DNA from: Caulobacter vibrioides
GTDB taxonomy: Bacteria; Pseudomonadota; Alphaproteobacteria; Caulobacterales; Caulobacteraceae
NCBI GenBank assembly: GCA_001449105.1
Contig: LNIY01000150.1
Span: forward strand, 1-64,000
DNA length: 64,000 nucleotides
Direction: 5' to 3'
Both the position numbers and the translations under genes were made by a program. This document shows, piece after piece, positions 33,921-41,811 of the stretch; the first letter of the stretch is position 1, and the number at the start of each line of letters is the position of its first letter. The notes under the pieces were generated by a model, which was given only the letters and a program-made list of their open reading frames with translations, ran no database searches and had not been told where the DNA came from.

Positions 33921-34018
33921 GTAAAATACCCGCGAAAGCGGGGACGCAGGAGTTTTATCCTTGAGCGCCCTGGGTTGCAGAAAAAGCCTAGGTCCACGCT
34001 TTCGCGGGGATTTTACGG
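33921..34018. repeat. 98-bp dispersed palindromic repeat (family B), copy 2
   Basis: This copy has the same length and nearly the same sequence as 178-275. It starts GTAAAATACCCGCGAAAGCG and ends GCTTTCGCGGGGATTTTACG-G. Its last six bases lie inside the end of folK and supply the folK TAA stop codon. The stretch 33743-33920 between rpoZ and the repeat shows no gene. Confidence 0.8.
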
Positions 34019-34540
34019 ATGGGGTTGCGGCCTGGCGTCCGCCCCCACGCTCGCCTTCGCGGCGAGATCGCCAGCGCGCGCGCCCAGCAGCGGATGGACC
34101 CAGCCCGGCGCAATCTCCGCCAGCGGCCCCATCACGAACAGGCGCTCGTGGGCGCGCGGATGCGGCAGGACGAGGTTGCCGTCCGTCACCGTCCGACCGT
34201 GGGCGATCAGGTCGAGATCCAGCGTACGCGCGGCGTTTCGCTCGGCGCGGGCGCGGCCGAACTCGGCCTCGATGCGGTGCAGGGCCTCCAGGGCCTCGGC
34301 CGGCGACAGGGCCGTCTCCACCAGCACGACGCCGTTCAGATAGGCCGGGCCGGCCGGATCGGGCCAGGCCGCCGAGGTCCACCAGCCCGAGCGGGCGACC
34401 ACCGCCATGCCCTCGCCGGCCAGCGCCGACACGGCCGCATCCAACAGAGCCTCGCGACTCGTGTAGGCTCCCGGCAGATTACAGCCGAGGGCGACGACCA
34501 CGGCCGCATCCAGACCATTTCGATCAAGCCGTTCTTTCAA
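34013..34540 (-). CDS. folK: HPPK (6-hydroxymethyl-dihydropterin pyrophosphokinase)
   Basis: FolK transfers pyrophosphate from ATP to 6-hydroxymethyl-dihydropterin in folate synthesis. The signature RTLDLDLIAHG, with the metal-binding aspartates, lies near 108-118, followed by LVLPHPRAHERLFVMGPLAEIAP. The N-terminus ALGCNLPGAYTSREALL is a variant of the usual GSNLGD. A TTG at 34540 gives 175 residues, and a GTG at 34501 is an alternative 13 codons later. Neither has a good ribosome site. The gene is divergent from the NYN gene with only 12 bases between starts, which favours the later start. The stop codon comes from a 98-bp repeat. Confidence 0.88.
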   Translation of the reverse strand: MKERLDRNGLDAAVVVALGCNLPGAYTSREALLDAAVSALAGEGMAVVARSGWWTSAAWPDPAGPAYLNGVVLVETALSPAEALEALHRIEAEFGRARAERNAARTLDLDLIAHGRTVTDGNLVLPHPRAHERLFVMGPLAEIAPGWVHPLLGARAGDLAAKASVGADARPQPHP

Positions 34541-34552
34541 GGAATTAGATCC

Positions 34553-35155
34553 GTGACCTTCTATCCGACCGAGCGGCTGGCGCTGTTCATCGACGGGGCC
34601 AACCTCTATTCCGCCGCCAAGGCCCTTGGCTTCGACATCGACTATCGAAAGCTCCTCGACGAGTTCAAGAAGCGCGGCCTGCTCGTGAGGGCCTACTACT
34701 ACACCGCCATCGCCGAGAACGACGACTATTCGCCGATCCGCCCGCTGGTGGACTGGCTGGACTACAACGGCTTCACCCTGGTGACCAAGCCGGCCCGCGA
34801 ATACACCGACAGCCAGGGCCGCAAGCGCTGGCGCGGCGACATGGACATCGAGATCGCGGTCGACATGCTGCAGATGGCCGATACGGTCGACCACCTGGTG
34901 CTGTTCTCGGGCGACGGCGACTTCCGCGCCCTGGTCGAGGCCGTGCAGCGCAAGGGCCGCCGGGTCACCGTCGTCTCGACGATGAAGAGCCAGCCGCCGA
35001 TGACCAGCGACGATCTGCGCCGCCAGGCCGACAACTTCGTCGACCTCAACGACCTCGGAAACATCATCGGCCGCCCGCAACGCGCGCCGCAGCAACGCTA
35101 CACCTCGGGCGACCAGCGCACCCCCGCCGAGCGTGAAGCCGAAGACGAGTACTAA
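34553..35155 (+). CDS. NYN (LabA/DUF88) domain protein
   Basis: This 200-residue protein has the NYN/PIN-like nuclease fold: ERLALFIDGANLYSAAKALG at residues 6-25, MDIEIAVDMLQMAD near 100, and HLVLFSGDGDFRALVEAVQRKG near 117-138. The conserved aspartates of a metal-dependent RNase site are in place. Family members are thought to process RNA, and LabA itself affects cyanobacterial clock output. The GTG at 34553 is preceded by AAGGA. The C-terminal tail is short, polar and probably disordered. Confidence 0.88.
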   Translation: MTFYPTERLALFIDGANLYSAAKALGFDIDYRKLLDEFKKRGLLVRAYYYTAIAENDDYSPIRPLVDWLDYNGFTLVTKPAREYTDSQGRKRWRGDMDIEIAVDMLQMADTVDHLVLFSGDGDFRALVEAVQRKGRRVTVVSTMKSQPPMTSDDLRRQADNFVDLNDLGNIIGRPQRAPQQRYTSGDQRTPAEREAEDEY

Positions 35156-35166
35156 GGGCCGACCCC

Positions 35167-35841
35167 ATGCAGCATTCCAACATCGTCGGCGAGGTCGTCC
35201 CCTCCCCGGCCGAGCCGCCGCGCGACTGTCCGCTGTGCCCGCGCCTGGTGGCCTATCGCCGCGAGAACCAGGACCTCTATCCGGACTATTTCAACGGCCC
35301 GGCCCCGTCGTTCGGCGACAAGGACGCGCGCCTGCTGGTCGTCGGCCTGGCGCCCGGCCGCAAGGGCGCCAACCGCACCGGACGGCCGTTCACCGGCGAC
35401 TACGCCGGCACGCTGCTTTACGAGACCCTGATCAAGTACGGCTTCGCCACGGGCAAGTTCGAGGCGCGCATCGACGACTCCCTGCAACTGGTCGGCAGCG
35501 CGGTGACCAACGCCGTGCGCTGCGCTCCGCCCGGCAACAAGCCCGAGACCAGCGAGGAGAACACCTGCCGCCCGTTCCTGAAGGCGCGGCTGGACATGTT
35601 CCCCAACCTGAAGGCCATCGTCACCCTGGGCGACGTCTCGCGCCGCAACGTGCTCAAGACCCTGGGCCTGAAGGCCTCGGCCGGCATCCCCGGCCACGGC
35701 TCTGAGTTCCAGGCCGGCCCCTACCGCATCTTCAACAGCTATCACTGCTCGCGGCTCAACACGAACACCGGACGCCTGACGACGCCGATGTTCGAGGAGC
35801 TGTTCGCACGGGTGCGGGCCTACGTGGACGCGGCCGGCTAG
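35167..35841 (+). CDS. Uracil-DNA glycosylase, family 5 (UdgB-like)
   Basis: This 224-residue repair enzyme removes uracil and some other deaminated bases from DNA. N-terminal cysteines (CPLCPRL, near 20-24) and later ones (C119 region, C133 region) fit the 4Fe-4S site of UDG families 4 and 5. The motif GLAPGRKGANRTGRPFTGDYAG marks family 5 rather than family 4. Motif 2 appears as SYHCSRLNTNTGRLT near 191-205. It starts eleven bases after the NYN gene stop and is probably co-transcribed with it. Confidence 0.88.
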   Translation: MQHSNIVGEVVPSPAEPPRDCPLCPRLVAYRRENQDLYPDYFNGPAPSFGDKDARLLVVGLAPGRKGANRTGRPFTGDYAGTLLYETLIKYGFATGKFEARIDDSLQLVGSAVTNAVRCAPPGNKPETSEENTCRPFLKARLDMFPNLKAIVTLGDVSRRNVLKTLGLKASAGIPGHGSEFQAGPYRIFNSYHCSRLNTNTGRLTTPMFEELFARVRAYVDAAG

Positions 35842-36848
35842 GCCGCGAACCGAGCCCGGTCGAGGCTGACCGTGCCGCCGGCGTCCAGCAGGATCACCAG
35901 CCGACGGCCTTGATCCTCGATCGGGAACTCGACGGCGCCGTCCTGTCGCAGCAGGCCCGGCTTCATGGGCCAGAGGTTGGACGCCAGCAGGCTGGGGACG
36001 GGCTCGACGCAGGCGCGCACCGCCGCATCGACGGCGCCCGGCTCCATCGGCTTGCCGACCGCCACCACTTCGCGCGCGGCCAGCGACAGCCGGGTGAAGC
36101 CCAGGAAGCCGCCGCGCATCATCAGCTGGCTGACAGCCAGCCCCACGACCGGTGCGGCGTTGGACTCGGCGACCTGCAGGGCGCCCAGATAGCCAAACAA
36201 CCTGGCCTTCAGCGCCCGCAGCACCGCCGCGATCCTGGTGGCCCGAGCCGCCGGCGCCTCGCCCTTGTCGGCCAGCGTGACGTAGATTTCCACATGATCG
36301 GCGAACTCGGCCGGTGAACTGGACACGGTCAGGGCGAAGGCCGCCGCCTCCCTCGCCAACTCGACATCCACGCGGTTCACCACCTCGACCAGGGCCATGA
36401 CGGCCTCATGCGCCGGATAGTCCATGACCTGAAACACCGGCGCGCCGGCGACGCCCAGCCTCGTCAACATCGCCCAACCGGCCACCAGATCGTCCTGGGT
36501 CAGCAGTCCGAGCCTGGCCAGCACCGTGCGCGCCTTGGTCAGCGCCTCTTCAGTGCGCGCTTGTTCAGCCGCCAGCAGGTCGTTCAGCGCATCGATCTCC
36601 AGCGTGATCAGTTGCGCCGGACGCGCCAGAAGCCCCAAGGCCGGCAACAGGACGAGCGCACTGCCGTGCAGGTTCGGTAGTTCGGTGAGCAGCGCCCCCT
36701 CGTCAGGAAAGGCGAAATGGGCGCTGCGGTCGCTGATCGCCCAGGCCAGCCATTCGGGACCCGACGGGATCAGGCTCAAGACCAGTTGGGAGCGCTCCGA
36801 GAGAGACCCGGGCTCGCGAAACAGACGACCGCCCACCGAAAGAACCAT
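35838..36848 (-). CDS. Conserved hypothetical protein
   Basis: I do not recognise this 336-residue protein. It is soluble, mostly helical, rich in Ala and Leu, with no signal peptide or membrane segment. A basic first 15 residues (MVLSVGGRLFREPGSL) and a C-terminal region with beta character (RRLVILLDAGGTVSLDRARFAA) are visible. Its stop overlaps the convergent glycosylase gene by four bases. Codon use matches the core genes, so it is a real gene. Confidence 0.65.
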   Translation of the reverse strand: MVLSVGGRLFREPGSLSERSQLVLSLIPSGPEWLAWAISDRSAHFAFPDEGALLTELPNLHGSALVLLPALGLLARPAQLITLEIDALNDLLAAEQARTEEALTKARTVLARLGLLTQDDLVAGWAMLTRLGVAGAPVFQVMDYPAHEAVMALVEVVNRVDVELAREAAAFALTVSSSPAEFADHVEIYVTLADKGEAPAARATRIAAVLRALKARLFGYLGALQVAESNAAPVVGLAVSQLMMRGGFLGFTRLSLAAREVVAVGKPMEPGAVDAAVRACVEPVPSLLASNLWPMKPGLLRQDGAVEFPIEDQGRRLVILLDAGGTVSLDRARFAA

Positions 36849-36928
36849 GCGACGAACTCCCCACTACGCATCGCGCGCTTCGCACCAAGCGGGCGTCGCG
36901 ACGCTTCACAACCGGAGTTATCGCCGAA

Positions 36929-36949
36929 GGTCACTACCGGGAAGTGACC
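36929..36949. other. Hairpin after the alpha/beta hydrolase gene
   Basis: A perfect 7-bp inverted repeat, GGTCACT and AGTGACC with a 7-base loop, lies nine bases past the stop of the sugar-gene trio. It lacks a T tract, so it is an mRNA end or protein-binding site of unproven role. Confidence 0.35.
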
Positions 36950-36957
36950 GGCAGGCG

Positions 36958-37803
36958 CTATCGCTTCGCCGTCCAGCCGTTGTCGGCCAACCAGTCGCGC
37001 AGCCGCTCGGGCCAGGCCTTGATGGCCGCCTTTTCCGTGCGGAAGCCCATGTTGAAGGCGTGGCCGCCGCTCTGGAACAGGTGGAACTCGACCGGAACCT
37101 TGGCGGCGCGGAACTTCGAAAGCAGCTCCACCGGCGGGGCCGAGCAGCACTCGTCGTCGTCGGCCGCCAGGATGAAGGCCGGCGGCGCGTCGGCCGGGAT
37201 CTTGTCGGGGATGCCGACCGGACCGGGATAGATCAGCACCTGGAAGTCGGGTCGGCCGCTGACCGCGTCCACCGCGTCGACCTTGGGATCCTTCGCCGTC
37301 GAGCCATAGACGGCCAGGTCCACGACCTCGCCGCCGCCGGAGAAGCCCATCAGGCCGATCTTCCTGGGATCCACCCCGAACTCGGCGGCGCGCGAGCGCA
37401 CGATCCGAACGGCCCGCACCGCGTCCTGGCGGGCGTGGTCGATCGTGTAGGGCGAACCTTCCTCCTGGCTGAGGCGGTACTTCAGCACGAACACCGCCAC
37501 GCCCAAGGGGTTGAGCACCTTGGCGACGTCCGTCCCTTCCGGATGGATGACCAGCATCTTGTGGCCGCCGCCCGGCAGCACGATCACCGCCGCGCCCGTG
37601 GCCTTGTCGGCCGGCGGCAGATACGCCGTCACCGACGGGTCGTTGATCGACTTGGCCCAGTACTCGGCCGCCTGTTCGGGGATGGCCTTGCGCGCCTCGA
37701 AGCCCGGCGCGCCGTTCGGCCACAGGGCCACGCGCTGCTGGGCGCAGGCCAGGCCCGGCAAGGCGAACGCGACGAGCGTCGCGGCGAGGATGATCCGGCG
37801 CAT
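36958..37803 (-). CDS. Exported alpha/beta hydrolase (acetyl-esterase-like)
   Basis: This 281-residue protein has a signal peptide (MRRIILAATLVAFALPGLACA). The core is of the BD-FAE/acetyl-xylan-esterase type: AAVIVLPGGGHKML (oxyanion segment), the nucleophile elbow GLMGFSGGGE (serine near 155), an acid region AADDDECC, and the catalytic histidine in SGGHAFNMGF. It probably removes acyl groups from carbohydrate. The start codon overlaps the stop of the oxidoreductase gene by one base (TGATG). It is the third gene of a set with a lactonase and an oxidoreductase. Confidence 0.85.
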   Translation of the reverse strand: MRRIILAATLVAFALPGLACAQQRVALWPNGAPGFEARKAIPEQAAEYWAKSINDPSVTAYLPPADKATGAAVIVLPGGGHKMLVIHPEGTDVAKVLNPLGVAVFVLKYRLSQEEGSPYTIDHARQDAVRAVRIVRSRAAEFGVDPRKIGLMGFSGGGEVVDLAVYGSTAKDPKVDAVDAVSGRPDFQVLIYPGPVGIPDKIPADAPPAFILAADDDECCSAPPVELLSKFRAAKVPVEFHLFQSGGHAFNMGFRTEKAAIKAWPERLRDWLADNGWTAKR

Positions 37804-38906
37804 CACAGCTTCACCGTCCGGCCTTCGCGGGCCGCCTTGTAGATGGCCTCGATGATCCGCAGGTCCTTCAGCCCCTCCTCGCCCGGGACGATCGGGTCGC
37901 GGCCGGTGAGGATGCATTCCGACAGGTGGTCGAGCTGGCCGGCGAACTGGCTCTTCTTCACCGCCGGCGGCGTGCGGGGCCTGGCCTGGCCGTCGAGATT
38001 GGCCCGCATCGTCTGGCCCTCGTAGCTGGTGGCCGGATCGATCTCGACCCAGCCCTTGGGCCCCGACACCCGATAGCGGTTGCAGTTGGCGCTATAGGTC
38101 GAGACGCAGTTGGCCGTCGCGCCCGAGGGGAACAGGAGCTGGAAGTTGATGGTGTCCTCGACCTCGGCGAACACCGGGTTCGTGCGATCGGTCGACTCCA
38201 TGGCGTTGACCGCGATCGGCTCCTCGCCGGTCAGGTAGCGGGCGGCGTTTAGGCTGTAGATGCCGATGTCCATCAGGCTGCCGCCGCCCGACAGCGCCTT
38301 CTTCACCCGCCACATGTTCGGATCGCTGGCGGTCCAGCCGTGGTCGGCGACGATGGTCGCCACCGGCCCCAAGGCCCCGCCCCGCGCCAGGGCGATGGCG
38401 TCGAGGTTGTGCGGCTCGAAGCGGCTGCGATAGCCGATCATCAGCTTGCGCTTGGCGGCCTTGCAGGCGGCGATCATCGCCTCGCCGTCGGCGACCGAGG
38501 CAGCCATCGGCTTCTCGCACATCACGTGCTTGCCGGCCTTGGCGGCCCGCTCGGTGAAGGTGCGGTGCAGGCTGTTGGGCGTGACCACGTAGACGATGTC
38601 GACGGCCGGATCGTCGATGATCCGATCGAAGGTCTCGTAGGAATAGCGGCTCTTTTCCGGGATGCCGTACTGGGCGCCGTACTTGGCCAGCTTCTCCGGC
38701 GTGCCGCTGACCAGGGCCGTCAGCTTGGAATGCTCGCACTCGGCGAAACGCGGCATGATGATCTGGGTGGCGTAGTAGCCCAGGCCCAGCATGGCGTAGC
38801 CCAGCTTTCGGCCCTCGGCCTTGGCCTGGGCCAGCGCCGCGGCGGGCGCGGTGGCGGCCATGGCGCCGACCGCGAGGCCGGACTGCAGGAACGTGCGCTT
38901 GTTCAT
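37803..38906 (-). CDS. Exported Gfo/Idh/MocA family oxidoreductase
   Basis: This 367-residue NAD(P)-dependent enzyme resembles glucose-fructose oxidoreductase and related periplasmic sugar dehydrogenases. The N-terminus MNKRTFLQSGLAVGAMAA looks like a Tat signal with KR instead of RR, cleaved near ALA. The Rossmann domain starts LGYAMLGLGYYA. The motif CEKPMA carries the catalytic lysine, and YSLNAARYLTG the substrate-binding region. The start lies downstream of an inverted repeat pair, 124 bases after the lactonase stop. Substrate unknown, probably a sugar or polyol. Confidence 0.87.
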   Translation of the reverse strand: MNKRTFLQSGLAVGAMAATAPAAALAQAKAEGRKLGYAMLGLGYYATQIIMPRFAECEHSKLTALVSGTPEKLAKYGAQYGIPEKSRYSYETFDRIIDDPAVDIVYVVTPNSLHRTFTERAAKAGKHVMCEKPMAASVADGEAMIAACKAAKRKLMIGYRSRFEPHNLDAIALARGGALGPVATIVADHGWTASDPNMWRVKKALSGGGSLMDIGIYSLNAARYLTGEEPIAVNAMESTDRTNPVFAEVEDTINFQLLFPSGATANCVSTYSANCNRYRVSGPKGWVEIDPATSYEGQTMRANLDGQARPRTPPAVKKSQFAGQLDHLSECILTGRDPIVPGEEGLKDLRIIEAIYKAAREGRTVKL

Positions 38907-38931
38907 CAAGGTGACCTCCACCTGTGGAGCG

Positions 38932-39022
38932 CCCTCGTCCTTCGACAAGCTCAGGATGAGGGCCAATGCCGGCTCGGCGCTTGCAATGAATTCCTCACCC
39001 TGAGCCTGTCGAAGGGCGAGGA
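38932..39022. repeat. Inverted pair of family C repeats
   Basis: CCCTCGTCCTTCGACAAGCT-CAGGATGAGGG faces CCTCACCCTGAGCCTGTCGA-AGGGCGAGG. The pair lies between two genes read in the same direction, so it may weaken read-through from the lactonase gene into the oxidoreductase. Confidence 0.8.
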
Positions 39023-39030
39023 ACTCACGC

Positions 39031-40068
39031 TCAGAAGACCAGTCCGGTCGTCTTCAGGCGCACCCGCGCCAGGGTCTTGTCGGCGGTCAGGAACAGGGTC
39101 TGGCCGTCCTCGCCGAAGGCGCAGTTGGCGATAGGGCCGCCGGTCTCGATGACCCCGATCAGCTCGCCCGCGGGAGTAATCACCAGCACCCCGCCCGGAC
39201 CGGTGGCGTAGAGCCGTCCTTCCGTATCCAGGCACATGCCGTCGGGCAGGCCCGGACCGCCGGCCTTGTGCAGGGCCGAAGCGTCGAAGAACACTTTGCG
39301 CGAGGTCGGCAGGCCGTCCGCGGCCAGGTCGTAGGCCATGATCACCGGCCCCTCTGGATCCGAGACGGCCACATAGAGGCGCTTCTCGTCGGGGCTCAGG
39401 GCCACGCCGTTGGGGAAGGTCAGCTTGTCGTCGACCACCGCCAGCGAGCCGTCGGCGGCAAGCCGGTAGACGCCGTTGAAGGCGAGTTCCTTGACCGGCG
39501 AGGCGTCCAGCCCCTCAAGGCCGTAAGGCGGATCAGTGAAGTAGATCGCGCCGCTCTTGGCCACGACCAGGTCGTTGGGGCTGTTGAAGCGCTTGCCCTG
39601 GTAGCGGTCGACGACGACCGAGCGGGCCTTGGTCTTCAGATCAAGCCTGGTGATGGCCCGATAGCCGTGGTTGCAGACCAGGAGGTCGCCGCGTGCGTCC
39701 AGCGCCATGCCGTTCGAGCCCGGCTCGCGGAAGACCTTGGTCGGCGGGCCGTCATAGCCGGAGGGCGAAAGGAAGACGCTTTTGCCGTCCTTCTGGCTCC
39801 AGCGGTACATGATGTTGGCCGGCACGTCGGAGAAGACGAGATACTGGCCGTCCTTCACCCACACCGGCCCCTCCGACCAGGTAAAGCCGTCGGCCAGTTT
39901 CTCGATCTTCGCATCGGGTGAGATCACCGCGTCGAGCGCGGGCGACAGGCGACGAACCTGGCCCAGGGTCGGGCGGGCTGCGGCTTCAGCGGACATGGAA
40001 AGGCCTCCGGCGGCGATGGCGGCGCCGGCTCCCAGAGCCAGCGTGACGGTGCGGCGCGTCGCGGTCAT
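39031..40068 (-). CDS. Exported SMP-30/gluconolactonase-like protein
   Basis: This 345-residue beta-propeller lactonase or related sugar hydrolase has a Tat-type signal (MTATRRTVTLALGAGAAIAA). Propeller motifs include DGFTWSEGPVWV (metal-ligand glutamate), NGMALDARGDLLVCNHG, RFNSPNDLVV (metal ligand Asn-Asp) and FPNGVALSPDEKRLYVA. It should open sugar lactones in the periplasm. It heads a set with an oxidoreductase and an esterase, and a LacI-type operator lies 28-50 bases upstream. GGAGG precedes the ATG. Confidence 0.88.
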   Translation of the reverse strand: MTATRRTVTLALGAGAAIAAGGLSMSAEAAARPTLGQVRRLSPALDAVISPDAKIEKLADGFTWSEGPVWVKDGQYLVFSDVPANIMYRWSQKDGKSVFLSPSGYDGPPTKVFREPGSNGMALDARGDLLVCNHGYRAITRLDLKTKARSVVVDRYQGKRFNSPNDLVVAKSGAIYFTDPPYGLEGLDASPVKELAFNGVYRLAADGSLAVVDDKLTFPNGVALSPDEKRLYVAVSDPEGPVIMAYDLAADGLPTSRKVFFDASALHKAGGPGLPDGMCLDTEGRLYATGPGGVLVITPAGELIGVIETGGPIANCAFGEDGQTLFLTADKTLARVRLKTTGLVF

Positions 40069-40095
40069 GCGTCGAGGCCTCCCTTTTTGGTTCTT

Positions 40096-40118
40096 GCTTA
40101 TGACAGCGATGTCATAGC
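40096..40118. promoter_or_regulatory. LacI-type operator
   Basis: TATGACAGCGATGTCATA is an 18-bp even palindrome centred on CG with one mismatch, flanked by GC on both sides. This is the size and symmetry of LacI/GalR-family operators. It sits directly ahead of the exported lactonase gene, so a sugar repressor probably controls this set. Confidence 0.6.
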
Positions 40119-40174
40119 AATGCCCGCCCAGGTTGGCGAGACGTCTTCGGCGACGCGCAACGCGATTTGAGGTT

Positions 40175-41686
40175 TCAGGAGCGAACGCGCGGCACGGCGT
40201 CCAGCCAGCGGGCATAGGCGGCCTCGCGGGCGTGGACGGCCATGGCCGGCTTCAGGTCCTCGGCCGAGGGGCGCGCCTTGGCGGCGTCCTCCAGCGTCTC
40301 GTAGACCCCCGCGCCCAGGCCCGCGAACAGGGCCGCGCCCAGGGCCGTGGTCTCCTGGTAGCTCGACCGCGCCACCGGCAGGCCGGTCAGGTCGGCCAGG
40401 CGCTGGCTGAACCAGGCGCTCTTGGACATGCCGCCGTCGATGCGCAGTTGGGCCTCGCCGAGGAAGGCGTCGGGGGCGTCGGCGCGCATGGCCTCGATCA
40501 GGTCGCGGCTCTGCAGGGCGCAGGCGTCGTAGGTGGCCGCGGCGATCTCGGGCAGGCCGGCGTCGCGGGTCAGGCCGAACACGGCGCCCCGCGCCTTGGC
40601 GTCCCACCAGGGCGCGCCCAGACCGGTGAAGGCCGGCACCACGACGACGCCGTGGTCGGCCTTGGCGGCGCGCGCCAGAGCCTCGGCGGCTCGCGGGCCT
40701 CCGGTGATTCCCAGCCCCTCGCCCAGCCACTGGATCGCCGCCCCGGCCACGAAGATCGAGCCTTCGAGGGCGTAGGTCGTCTGGCCGTCCACCCGCGCGG
40801 CCACCGTGGTCAGCAGGCGCGAGGCCGAGACCGCCCGGGTGGTCCCGGTGTTGATCAGCATGAAGCAGCCGGTGCCGTAGGTGGCCTTCATCTCGCCGGG
40901 GCGGATGCAGCCCTGCCCCATCAGCGCCGCCTGCTGGTCGCCGGCCACGCCCCGGATCGGCAGAGGCCGGCCCAGCACCTGGGCGCCGACCTCGCCAAAG
41001 TCGGCGGCGCAGTCCAAGACCTCCGGCAGCAGCGAGCGCGGCACGCTGAACAGGGCCAGCATCTCGTCCGACCAGTCCTGGGTCTGGATGTCGAACAGCA
41101 GGGTGCGCGAGGCGTTGGTGGCGTCGGTGACGTGGCGCGCGCCTCCGGTCAGCTTCCAGATCGTCCAGGCGTCCATGGTGCCGGCCAGCAGCTGGCCCGC
41201 CTCCGCCCGAGCGCGGGCGCCGGGCACGTTGTCGAGAAGCCAGGCGATCTTGGTGGCCGAGAAATAGGGGTCGAGCAGCAGGCCGGTGACGGCCGTCACC
41301 TGCGCTTCCTTGCCGTCCTCGCGCAGCTTTTCGCAGGCCTCGGCGGTGCGGCGGTCCTGCCAGACGATGGCCGGATGAATCGGGCGGCCGGTGGTCTTGT
41401 CCCACACCACAACCGTCTCGCGCTGGTTGGTGATGCCCAGCGCCACGACCTCGTCGAGCCCGGCGCCCGACTTTTCGACCGCCTCGCGGATAACCGCCAC
41501 GCAGGCGGCGGCGATCTCCTCGGCGTCGTGCTCGACCCAGCCGTCATGGGGATAGCTCTGGCGCAGCGGACGTCCGGCCTCGGCGACTGCCCGGCCCTCA
41601 TGGTCGAACAGGATGGCCCGGGTGCTGGTCGTTCCCTGGTCAAGAGCCAGGATCAGTGCTCGCCCCATACGCGTTTCCTCTTTCAT
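40175..41686 (-). CDS. glpK: Glycerol kinase
   Basis: GlpK phosphorylates glycerol to glycerol 3-phosphate. The protein has 503 residues, or 497 from the ATG at 41668 (MGRALILALDQGTTSTR). FGGY-family motifs are LDQGTTSTRAILFD, the glycerol-contact region ITNQRETVVVWD, GVAGDQQAALMGQ and GTGCFMLINTG. The FGGY signature region includes LRIDGGMSKSAWFSQ. No glpF, glpD or regulator gene is nearby. It lies after the operator-controlled trio in position but has its own start 1.6 kb upstream of that promoter. Confidence 0.95.
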   Translation of the reverse strand: MKEETRMGRALILALDQGTTSTRAILFDHEGRAVAEAGRPLRQSYPHDGWVEHDAEEIAAACVAVIREAVEKSGAGLDEVVALGITNQRETVVVWDKTTGRPIHPAIVWQDRRTAEACEKLREDGKEAQVTAVTGLLLDPYFSATKIAWLLDNVPGARARAEAGQLLAGTMDAWTIWKLTGGARHVTDATNASRTLLFDIQTQDWSDEMLALFSVPRSLLPEVLDCAADFGEVGAQVLGRPLPIRGVAGDQQAALMGQGCIRPGEMKATYGTGCFMLINTGTTRAVSASRLLTTVAARVDGQTTYALEGSIFVAGAAIQWLGEGLGITGGPRAAEALARAAKADHGVVVVPAFTGLGAPWWDAKARGAVFGLTRDAGLPEIAAATYDACALQSRDLIEAMRADAPDAFLGEAQLRIDGGMSKSAWFSQRLADLTGLPVARSSYQETTALGAALFAGLGAGVYETLEDAAKARPSAEDLKPAMAVHAREAAYARWLDAVPRVRS

Positions 41687-41811
41687 GCCCCCGGATTCAC
41701 CTGCGACAGAGCGCCGCTAGTCTCCGGGTTCCATGGCTTGACCTGTTTAAGCATGTTTTCATCTGGGAACACCAAGGTGCCCACAGTCCCGTTTGGCGCC
41801 CGAGGAGGGTC

